A stretch of 7,968 nt of DNA, from positions 1 to 7,968 of the forward strand of contig JAKPQU010000413.1 of assembly GCA_029555925.1 (NCBI GenBank). The letters run 5' to 3'. The notes under the pieces are model-generated. The model was not told the DNA's origin. It searched no databases and saw only the letters and a program-made list of their open reading frames with translations. The stretch is from Bacillota bacterium (lineage in GTDB: Bacteria > Eremiobacterota > SpSt-956 > JAKJGF01). The position numbers were made by a program, and so were the translations under genes. This document shows, piece after piece, positions 1 to 5,786 of the stretch; position 1 is the first letter of the stretch; every line of letters begins with the position of its first letter.

Positions 1-23
1 ATTATGTTCAAAGCTATAAATAC

Positions 24-54
24 AAGCTCTTTTCTGTTATAATATATAGAGGAG
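24..54 (+). promoter_or_regulatory. TATAAT-like box and Shine-Dalgarno before the first ORF
   Basis: CTGTTATAAT at 34-43 contains a perfect -10 hexamer (38-43). I see no convincing -35 hexamer at the usual distance. A purine-rich AGAGGAG at 48-54 sits 9 nt before the ATG at 64 and is a good Shine-Dalgarno. The two signals clash: a start point about 7 nt after the -10 box would fall inside the Shine-Dalgarno, so either the promoter is not used for this ORF or the TATAAT is chance in AT-rich DNA. A similar AAGCT...CTGTTATA arrangement occurs at 558-573 and 7943-7960. Confidence 0.3.
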
Positions 55-63
55 AAGATAAGT

Positions 64-282
64 ATGAAAAGCTCATGTAAATACCGTATATATCCAACTA
101 AAATTGCAAATGATAAGCTTAATGAAAAATTGGCTCTCGAAGAAAAAGATAAGAAAGAAACAGAAGAAAAACTCGGTAAACAGATAGAAACATTAAAGAA
201 AGATCAGGAAAAGCTGAAGATTAAGGTAAAATTTTTCGAGAGAGATTTATCTTTTCTCCCGGAAAAATACCGGTACCGATGA
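64..282 (+). CDS. Short ORF: TnpB-like N-terminus joined to a coiled coil, probable relic
   Basis: The ORF encodes 72 residues from an ATG with a good Shine-Dalgarno (48-54). The first 20 or so residues, around KYRIYPTK and DKLNEKL, resemble the N-terminus of IS200/IS605-family TnpB (OrfB) proteins, which commonly open with a K(Y/F)RIYPxKxQ motif. The usual continuation with the Cys-Arg and Tyr-Asn residues is absent. From about residue 15 to 57 the protein is a Lys/Glu-rich amphipathic coiled coil with no catalytic residues. TnpB proteins are about 350-400 residues, so this cannot be a working nuclease. Reading ends at 280-282, while the adjacent frame stays open to 454 and looks protein-like, suggesting a one-base frameshift near the A run at 263-267. 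No signal peptide or membrane segment is visible. I regard it as a decayed or chimeric fragment. A real small coiled-coil protein remains possible, and the TnpB resemblance is from memory of the family and covers few residues. Confidence 0.45.
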   Translation: MKSSCKYRIYPTKIANDKLNEKLALEEKDKKETEEKLGKQIETLKKDQEKLKIKVKFFERDLSFLPEKYRYR

Positions 283-454
283 AGGCGCCGTATATGAAGG
301 CGGCGGATATTATAATGGTGGTGGTAACGAGCTTAGTACCGTAACAGGTAAAAGGGTATCCGTAAAAAGCTTCTGCCTGGCGGGCTCTGGAGAAGAAAAA
401 TTAGTTTTTTCTATAGTATTAGAAATTAACCATGGGTTAATTTATTGTCTGTAA
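230..454 (+). pseudogene. Out-of-frame continuation of the 64-282 ORF
   Basis: In the +2 frame there is no stop from 230 until TAA at 452-454. If one A is dropped from the A5 run at 263-267, the upstream ORF reads through LPENTGTDEGAVYEGGG and then YYNGGGNEL, a Gly/Tyr/Asn-rich stretch that looks more like protein than random AT-rich DNA. It then runs into the inverted repeat that begins at 332, and its last 40 or so codons lie inside that element. This fits a gene first truncated by insertion of the palindromic element and then frameshifted. No start codon or ribosome binding site of its own is evident. Product unknown. Confidence 0.35.
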
Positions 455-547
455 AACAAATTAAATAAGGCAAATTATTTTTCTTCGTAAGAGCCTGTCA
501 GGCAGAAGCTGATAAATGGTTACTAATTTACCTGTAGCGGTACTTAG
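332..547. repeat. Long imperfect inverted repeat (MITE-like or structured RNA)
   Basis: The left arm 332-403 is the imperfect reverse complement of the right arm 475-547. By hand I count about 55 matches in 72 with one 1-nt gap. The best block is 368-388 against 490-510, 19 of 21 matching (AGCTTCTGCCTG core). An outer block, CTTAGTACCG and ACAGGTAAA at 332-352, pairs with 527-547, and an inner GAAGAAAAAT at 392-401 pairs with 477-486. The two arms flank a 71-nt AT-rich centre. The whole could fold into one long hairpin. It fills most of the 322-nt gap between the ORFs, and no intact gene lies within it. I see no target-site duplication, so mobility is inferred only from shape. Part of the right end (543-566) also repeats the left end in direct orientation in shortened form. 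Confidence 0.65.
423..443. repeat. Perfect 9-bp stem hairpin at the apex of the long palindrome
   Basis: AAATTAACC (423-431) is followed by ATG and then its exact reverse complement GGTTAATTT (435-443). It lies within a few bases of the geometric centre of the 332-547 inverted repeat, so it would form the tip of the long hairpin. No T run follows, so it is not a factor-independent terminator. Confidence 0.6.
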
Positions 548-557
548 TACCTGGTAA

Positions 558-573
558 AAGCTTCTGTTATATA
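558..573 (+). promoter_or_regulatory. Possible promoter of the three-gene unit
   Basis: AAGCT (558-562) is followed by CTGTTATATA (564-573), which resembles CTGTTATAAT at 34-43 and CTGTTATAA at 7952-7960. TATATA at 568-573 is an acceptable -10-like hexamer and would place a start point around 580, ahead of the Shine-Dalgarno at 591-596. No good -35 hexamer is visible, and the surrounding DNA is so AT-rich that chance matches are likely. The motif begins just outside the right arm of the long inverted repeat. Confidence 0.3.
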
Positions 574-604
574 AAAAATATAAAAAATAAGAGGTGTGGT
601 TATT

Positions 605-2821
605 ATGATAGAAAAAAGTAAAATGTTAATTCTTATGTTTTTGATTATTCTATCTGCCATGTCTGTATGTTTTTCCTCTGAAAAAACAAAACAGGAAAGT
701 GACGAAGAAAAGTTCGAAGAAGCCCATCCCGCAGATGTCGGGAATATAAAAGGAACTGTCCTTCAGATACTGGAGTCAGGGAAAAAAGTGAAAGTCAATA
801 TAGGAGAAAAAGACGGTCTTTCCATCAAAAATGATAAAGGTAAAGAATTTACAGTAGAGAGGCAGAATATTCCTGTTGCCAGATTAAATCTTCTTGATAC
901 TGGCAGGGAAGAGTCTGCTGCAGAAGTGAAGGAAATTCTTCCCGGAATTACATTGAAAGAGGGAGATGTCATTACCAGTGAGATAAACAGACTGGATAAA
1001 AGGGATTTATCATTTCTGGACAGTCCATTCTGTGAACTTACAGCTAAAACCCTTATAACAGAAGGGGGAGAGCATTACCTCTGGAATATAGAGCCATTAT
1101 CTCTTTATATAACAGGTGATTCTTATTTGTTTACATCCTACGGAAACCCCTATTTCGGCAATGTTTCAGGCGGAGACAGGCCTTTCTGGGTCGGAGGCGG
1201 TGACAGAAGCCTCCTGTATTTATTTGATAATAAGGGAAAGAAAAAATGGGGCTTCGATACACAGATCTGTATATATAAAGATTTCAATATAGACTGGGGA
1301 TTTTTTACGAGAAAACTGCGCTTTACGGAACCTGATTATACAATATACGGTGACAGATTATATCTGAACGGTTATAACATAAGGCCTGATATGTGGGTTC
1401 CCATGAAGGTTGTGAAAGCAAGCGGTATTTTCTTCGGTCTCGATCTCAAAACAGGTAAGGAACTCTGGAGATTAAAAGAACCGGCAGATGGCTATGACCC
1501 TGCCTTTTACGGTATTATTTACGATAATTTTATAGATGAAATATGTTATCTCTATTCTACGGAAGCCAGCCTTTATGCGGTAGATATGAAAGAAGGAACG
1601 TTTATATGGGAATTTAAAATGAAAGGCAATGGTGTTGAAGGTGGTATTTTCTATCAGAGAGAAGGTTTTATCTATTCCTCCGACAGTGACGGATATTTCT
1701 ATAAAATCGACAGTAAAACAGGGAAAGAGGTCTGGTCGGTAAAACTTGACGGAGCTATCGTAAAAATTGAACGATCTGAAAAGGATACGGAAAAAATAAT
1801 ATATCTTTTTGATAGTGAAAAAAGTGTTTCTGCTCTGAATGAAGACAGCGGAAGTATTATATGGAAATATAAATCTGATAAAATTTTTACCGCACCGAGA
1901 TTAAATCATCTTTCAGATAATCTCATCTATACCTACGATGAATCTTCCGTAACTGTTTTAACCAGAGAAACAGGTAAGATTGTATGGAAAAATGAAAAAA
2001 AGTTCTCTTCTCCTGTTTATTTTAACCCTGGAGATATACTTTACTGTGTTTCCGATAAAAGAGAATTATTTGCCATAAATCCTTTAACGGGTAAAATCAA
2101 ATGGACTCTTAAAACACAGGAAGATATAAAGGAAACACTGCTTATAAAAGGTGCTTTTTATATACTGGATGACAGGAATATTTATGCAGTTGACCCTGTT
2201 ACAGGTAAAGAATACTGGAGAAAATCCGATTTCCTGCAACCGGTATATCTTAAAAAATATGAACCTGTTATAGATCCTTATAATGTTATCAAGACTCTCG
2301 GAAAAATTAAAGATGAAGAAACCATGATTTTTATCGGAGGTAAAAAGGGGTATCTATGTATAGACCCTTTATCTCATAACATAATTTCAGAAAAAGTTTT
2401 TGAAGATGAATTTGTCCGTGCCGTGGGAGATTCTGAACATGTTTATCTTGTTTCGAAAAAACATATTCTTGCTTTCAATGTAAAAACAGGAAAAGAAATA
2501 TGGAACAGAGAGTTTCAGGATGAAATAATCTTTATTGCTCCTCCTTACGGAGGCGGAATTTATTATGATGACGAAGAATTTTTTAATAAAAAGAATACGA
2601 TAAATTCCAGATCCGGTAAATTACTCGGCCTTCAGTGCGGTGAAGCTTTCTATGTCTTAAACAAGGAAACAGGAGAAACTGTGTGTGACGGCCAGGTCAG
2701 CGATACAGTTTATCCATATGTGGAATTACAGGCTATGAATAAAATCGGGGAAAAAATAGAAGGAGTCTATTTTTACGGTTTTAGAGACTGTCTTTATACT
2801 GTGAGAGGGAAGAGTCTGTGA
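605..2821 (+). CDS. Secreted PQQ-like beta-propeller repeat protein with FlgT-C-like N-terminal domain
   Basis: The product is 738 residues. I chose ATG at 605 because GAGGTG at 591-596 is a Shine-Dalgarno 8 nt upstream; the in-frame GTG at 596 overlaps that site. Residues 1-26 form a signal peptide (MIEKSK, then a hydrophobic core ending near CFSS); the Cys has Val at -1, so it is not a canonical lipobox. Residues about 48-126 contain a GEKDGL motif, a Ser-Ala-Ala strand and a final GD, the pattern of the small beta domain at the C-terminus of FlgT-type proteins. From about 205 to 695 there are some eleven PQQ-propeller-type repeats with the signature D/N-x-x-TGK-x-x-W, for example at 279-288, 368-377, 452-461, 491-500, 529-538 and 624-633; the ones at 586 and 685 are degenerate. 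Such propellers usually bind proteins (as in BamB) rather than the PQQ cofactor, and no dehydrogenase catalytic residues are evident. It is the first gene of the run and is probably periplasmic or surface-exposed. The partner is unknown. Confidence 0.85.
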   Translation: MIEKSKMLILMFLIILSAMSVCFSSEKTKQESDEEKFEEAHPADVGNIKGTVLQILESGKKVKVNIGEKDGLSIKNDKGKEFTVERQNIPVARLNLLDTGREESAAEVKEILPGITLKEGDVITSEINRLDKRDLSFLDSPFCELTAKTLITEGGEHYLWNIEPLSLYITGDSYLFTSYGNPYFGNVSGGDRPFWVGGGDRSLLYLFDNKGKKKWGFDTQICIYKDFNIDWGFFTRKLRFTEPDYTIYGDRLYLNGYNIRPDMWVPMKVVKASGIFFGLDLKTGKELWRLKEPADGYDPAFYGIIYDNFIDEICYLYSTEASLYAVDMKEGTFIWEFKMKGNGVEGGIFYQREGFIYSSDSDGYFYKIDSKTGKEVWSVKLDGAIVKIERSEKDTEKIIYLFDSEKSVSALNEDSGSIIWKYKSDKIFTAPRLNHLSDNLIYTYDESSVTVLTRETGKIVWKNEKKFSSPVYFNPGDILYCVSDKRELFAINPLTGKIKWTLKTQEDIKETLLIKGAFYILDDRNIYAVDPVTGKEYWRKSDFLQPVYLKKYEPVIDPYNVIKTLGKIKDEETMIFIGGKKGYLCIDPLSHNIISEKVFEDEFVRAVGDSEHVYLVSKKHILAFNVKTGKEIWNREFQDEIIFIAPPYGGGIYYDDEEFFNKKNTINSRSGKLLGLQCGEAFYVLNKETGETVCDGQVSDTVYPYVELQAMNKIGEKIEGVYFYGFRDCLYTVRGKSL

Positions 2822-2836
2822 TTGCAGTTCTTACTT

Positions 2837-2866
2837 CGCGTCACGCGTCACGCGTTACGCGTCACG
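2837..2866. repeat. Heptanucleotide tandem array, unit CGCGTCA/CGCGTTA
   Basis: Four 7-bp units (CGCGTCA, CGCGTCA, CGCGTTA, CGCGTCA) plus a final CG occupy almost half of the 64-nt gap between the propeller gene and the CHAT gene. Read in another phase the unit is TCACGCG. The array lies 6 nt before the Shine-Dalgarno of the next gene (AGGAGG, 2873-2878) and has much higher G+C than its surroundings. The same unit recurs at 5701-5767. Confidence 0.8.
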
Positions 2867-2885
2867 ATTCTAAGGAGGAGTATTT

Positions 2886-5636
2886 ATGTATAAAATAATC
2901 TCTGTTATGGCCCTGTTATGTTTGTTCCTTTTTTCATCTGTTATGGCAGAAGAACATGCAGATAATCTTATGAAATCCGGCATGGATTATTATAAAAACG
3001 GTAAACTGGATAAAGCACAGGAAGAATTTAATAAAGCTCTGACTATCTGTAAAAATAATAAGGACCTGAGAGGAGAAGGTACGTGTAATCTCAGACTGGG
3101 AGATGTATATTACACTCTCGGTCTTTATGAAACTGCCATTGCTTCCTATGATAGAGCTTTAGAGATATTTAAAGGACTTTCTGATAAAGATCTAACCGGA
3201 GAAACCCTTCTTTCCATGGGACAGGTCTTTCTTTCCCGCGGAAACTATCAGGCAGGCATAAAATCCTATGAAGAAGCTCTGAACATATACAAAGGATTAA
3301 CAGATAAAGAAGGGGTCTGTTTTTCCTATATAGGAGATTTATATTATGATCTTGGTGCTTATGAAGAAGCTCTTAAATATCACAGGCGTGCCATAGATTC
3401 TTTTAATAAAGCAGGTGATGCATATAATAGAACAGTGACTCTCTGTAAAATAGGAGAAGATTATTTTATTACAGGTAAAAATAAATTTGGTAGCGAGAAA
3501 ATGCAGGAAGCTTTAGATATTGCAGTAAAAGATCCTTCTATTACTTATCCTGTTCTTATGAAAATCGGTTACATATACAGCAAATATGCATTGTATAAAG
3601 AATCTATTAAATTCTATCAGGATGCCGTTCATAATGCTCAGGAAAATGAAGATAAAAATAAAGAAAAACTTGCCACCTGTGAACTTGCGGGAGTCCATTT
3701 CTTGAACAATGATTTAAAGAACTCTTTTGCAGCATATAAACGTGTGGTGGAACTTTCAAAAGAAGGTGGAGATAAAGGCAGAGAAACGGATGCTCTTTTT
3801 AATATGGCAGATATATACCGGCTTCTTGCCAGGCCGGACATGGCCATGAAAATTTATACGGACTGTCTCGCTTTTTACAGACAGGCAGGCAACAGATGGG
3901 GTGTTATTAAAACAGATCAGAAGCTTGGAGATATGTATGACATAAGAGGCGACTCTGAACTGGCAGCACAGTATTACATAAATTCCGTAACGGAACTGGA
4001 AAAATTAAGAGGAGAGATAACATCTGAAAACCTGAAAGAATCCTTTTCAGAGAAGGTAATGCCTGTATACAGAAAGGTAATAGATTTTTTCCTTAAAAAG
4101 GGAAAAAGTCCTGATGCTTTTAATTATCTTGAAATGTCCAGGGCAAGAGCATTGCTGGATTCTCTTGTAATGGCCGGAGTGGATATTAAAAAAGGTGCAG
4201 AGCCGGCACTTCTGGAGGGAGACAGAAATTTACAGGCTGAAATAAATTATCTGGAAAAATCCCTTCAGGAAGAAAATTCCAGATCTAGCCCTGACAGTGA
4301 AAGAGTCAGAGAACTGAAAGAAAAACTGGACAGTACAGGAAAAAAACTGGATTCTGTCAGGAAAGAACTGTCTCTATCCAGCCCGTCTTATTCATACCTT
4401 ACCGGTATAAAAAAATCCCTCACTCTTGAAGAGATACAAAATAAAGTATTGAAAGAAAATCAGTATATACTGGAATATTTTATAGAGAATGAAAAAATAA
4501 ATGTATGGGTCATATCAAAAAGCGATTTTTCTTTAGTAGAAATACCTGTATCAGGAAAAGATGTTACAGATAAAATTGAGGCTTTCAGAAAACCTTTTAC
4601 GAGATTAAAGAATGAGACCACTATTAATAACGCGAGTTTTAAAGAGATTCTCTCTTCTGTGGATTTAAATAATCTTCATGAACTTTATAATATTCTGTTT
4701 AAACCGCTGGTTCAGAAAGTATCTTTCCCGAAAAATTCAGAACTTATCATTGTTCCTGATGGCATTCTTTACTATCTTCCCTTTGAAGTTTTAGTATCGG
4801 AAATAAAAACTCCGAACAAGAGTAATTTAATTTTTTCAAATTTTTCGGCAGCTAAATTTTTAATAGAAGATTATAATATAGACTATGTTCCTTCTGCCAG
4901 TGTCCTGGATCCGGCTCTCGGAAGGGCAAATAAGAAAATTTCCAGAGAATATCTCGGTTTCGGCAATCCTTCCTTTGAAAATACTGGAGAAACATCACTT
5001 GATGAAGTACTCAGTACTGGTATTATAAGATTACAGGGTTATTCTCTCAGACCCCTTCCCGGTACAGAGACTGAAGTGAAAAATATCCGTGAAATGTTTA
5101 AAAATTCAGGCGATATTTATATAAGAAAAGAGGCGACTGAAGAAAAATTTAAAAGCGAATGTTCTTCATACAAATATCTTCTTCTGGCCACTCATGGTCT
5201 TGTAAATGAACGAAATCCAATGGAATCGAGCCTTGCTTTTTCCATGAATTCCCGTTCTTCCGAAGATGGTTTCCTGAAAGCATCAGAGGTGTTAAACCTT
5301 GATATAAATGCCGAACTGGTAGTTTTAAGTGCCTGTGAAACAGGCCTTGGCAAAATAAGATCGGGAGAAGGTGTCGTAGGACTTACAAGGTCTTTTATGT
5401 ATGCAGGAACTCCGTCGATAGTGGTAAGCCTCTGGAGTGTAGACAGTTCATCTACAGCCAGGTTGATGGAAATTTTTTATAAAAAATTACTTTCCGGCAT
5501 GAATAAAGCAGAAGCTTTACGTCAGGCAAAACTTGAGCTTATGAAAGAAAGTGATAAATTATATGGTGAATCTGTTTCTTACAGACATCCTTTTTTCTGG
5601 GCACCTTTTGTGTTTGTAGGAAAGAGTGAAAAGTGA
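2886..5636 (+). CDS. Secreted TPR-CHAT cysteine protease
   Basis: The product is 916 residues. The ATG at 2886 has a strong AGGAGG Shine-Dalgarno 7 nt upstream (2873-2878). Residues 1-21 are a Sec signal peptide ending SVMA. About nine tetratricopeptide repeats follow (26-59, 67-100, 107-139, 145-178, 185-214, 224-255, 264-295, 303-335, 343-375), a protein-binding scaffold. Residues 449-495 are a charged coiled coil. The C-terminal part, about 520-912, is a complete CHAT domain, a clan CD caspase/separase relative. It has the PDGILYYLPFEVL motif (624-636), the catalytic His770 in ATHG, the catalytic Cys817 in SACETG, and the closing HPFFWAPFVFVG (901-912). Both catalytic residues are present, so the enzyme should be an active endopeptidase. 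TPR-CHAT proteins are best known from Csx29 of type III-E CRISPR effectors; here the signal peptide and the absence of any Cas gene argue for a different, envelope-located role. The substrate is unknown; the two flanking exported propeller proteins are candidate partners. The final codons and the stop fall in a heptamer array (5626-5660). Confidence 0.9.
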   Translation: MYKIISVMALLCLFLFSSVMAEEHADNLMKSGMDYYKNGKLDKAQEEFNKALTICKNNKDLRGEGTCNLRLGDVYYTLGLYETAIASYDRALEIFKGLSDKDLTGETLLSMGQVFLSRGNYQAGIKSYEEALNIYKGLTDKEGVCFSYIGDLYYDLGAYEEALKYHRRAIDSFNKAGDAYNRTVTLCKIGEDYFITGKNKFGSEKMQEALDIAVKDPSITYPVLMKIGYIYSKYALYKESIKFYQDAVHNAQENEDKNKEKLATCELAGVHFLNNDLKNSFAAYKRVVELSKEGGDKGRETDALFNMADIYRLLARPDMAMKIYTDCLAFYRQAGNRWGVIKTDQKLGDMYDIRGDSELAAQYYINSVTELEKLRGEITSENLKESFSEKVMPVYRKVIDFFLKKGKSPDAFNYLEMSRARALLDSLVMAGVDIKKGAEPALLEGDRNLQAEINYLEKSLQEENSRSSPDSERVRELKEKLDSTGKKLDSVRKELSLSSPSYSYLTGIKKSLTLEEIQNKVLKENQYILEYFIENEKINVWVISKSDFSLVEIPVSGKDVTDKIEAFRKPFTRLKNETTINNASFKEILSSVDLNNLHELYNILFKPLVQKVSFPKNSELIIVPDGILYYLPFEVLVSEIKTPNKSNLIFSNFSAAKFLIEDYNIDYVPSASVLDPALGRANKKISREYLGFGNPSFENTGETSLDEVLSTGIIRLQGYSLRPLPGTETEVKNIREMFKNSGDIYIRKEATEEKFKSECSSYKYLLLATHGLVNERNPMESSLAFSMNSRSSEDGFLKASEVLNLDINAELVVLSACETGLGKIRSGEGVVGLTRSFMYAGTPSIVVSLWSVDSSSTARLMEIFYKKLLSGMNKAEALRQAKLELMKESDKLYGESVSYRHPFFWAPFVFVGKSEK

Positions 5637-5660
5637 AAAGTGAGATGTGAGATGTGGGCA
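5626..5660. repeat. Heptanucleotide tandem array GTGAAAA/GTGAGAT overlapping the CHAT stop codon
   Basis: Five consecutive 7-bp units run GTGAAAA, GTGAAAA, GTGAGAT, GTGAGAT, GTGGGCA. The first begins inside the CHAT gene and the second supplies its TGA (5634-5636). On the minus strand the first four units read TCACTTT or TCACATC in suitable phase, so they share a TCAC core with the CGCGTCA (TCACGCG) arrays but point the other way. Confidence 0.75.
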
Positions 5661-5682
5661 GGGGCGTTTAATTAAACTCCCC
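5661..5682. repeat. 22-nt near-perfect palindrome
   Basis: GGGG (5661-5664) pairs with CCCC (5679-5682), and GTTTAATTAAAC (5666-5677) is a perfect palindrome; only 5665/5678 (C against T) fails. It begins directly after the GTGAAAA-type array and lies before the inverted-orientation CGCGTCA-type array. As RNA it gives a stem of about nine pairs with an AATT loop, but no U run follows, so a factor-independent terminator is unlikely. It could be a protein-binding site or part of the repeat cluster. Confidence 0.5.
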
Positions 5683-5694
5683 GGGATTAAATAT

Positions 5695-5767
5695 GCATCA
5701 CGCGTCACGAACCACCCGTTACGCGTCACGCGTTACGTGTTACGATTACCACTGACCACGCATCACG
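5695..5767. repeat. Degenerate heptanucleotide array, CGCGTCA type
   Basis: Six units keep a 7-bp register from 5701 to 5742 (CGCGTCA, CGAACCA, CCCGTTA, CGCGTCA, CGCGTTA, CGTGTTA), preceded by GCATCA. A decayed tail reaches CGCATCA at 5759-5765. It fills much of the 150-nt gap before the lipoprotein gene and stops 7 nt before that gene's Shine-Dalgarno (GGAGGT, 5775-5780). The unit is the same as at 2837-2866, with more drift. Confidence 0.75.
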
Positions 5768-5786
5768 TAGATATGGAGGTTCAAAG

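Noticed and set aside
596..604. Upstream GTG start of the PQQ-like propeller gene
   Set aside because: It overlaps the Shine-Dalgarno GAGGTG at 591-596; the ATG at 605 has correct spacing and gives a normal signal peptide.
652..687. Lipoprotein signal in the PQQ-like propeller protein
   Set aside because: The Cys in MSVCFSS has Val at -1, which does not fit the usual Gly/Ala/Ser, so ordinary signal peptidase I cleavage is more likely.
605..2821. PQQ-dependent dehydrogenase
   Set aside because: Only the structural repeats are present; there is no evident cofactor-binding or catalytic motif, and the N-terminal domain is unrelated.
2886..5636. Csx29-like component of a type III-E CRISPR system
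   Set aside because: The TPR-CHAT architecture is similar, but the protein has a signal peptide and no gRAMP/Cas7-11, Csx30 or CRISPR array is nearby.
2837..5767. CRISPR array
   Set aside because: The 7-bp units are contiguous tandem repeats without spacers, and no Cas gene is present.
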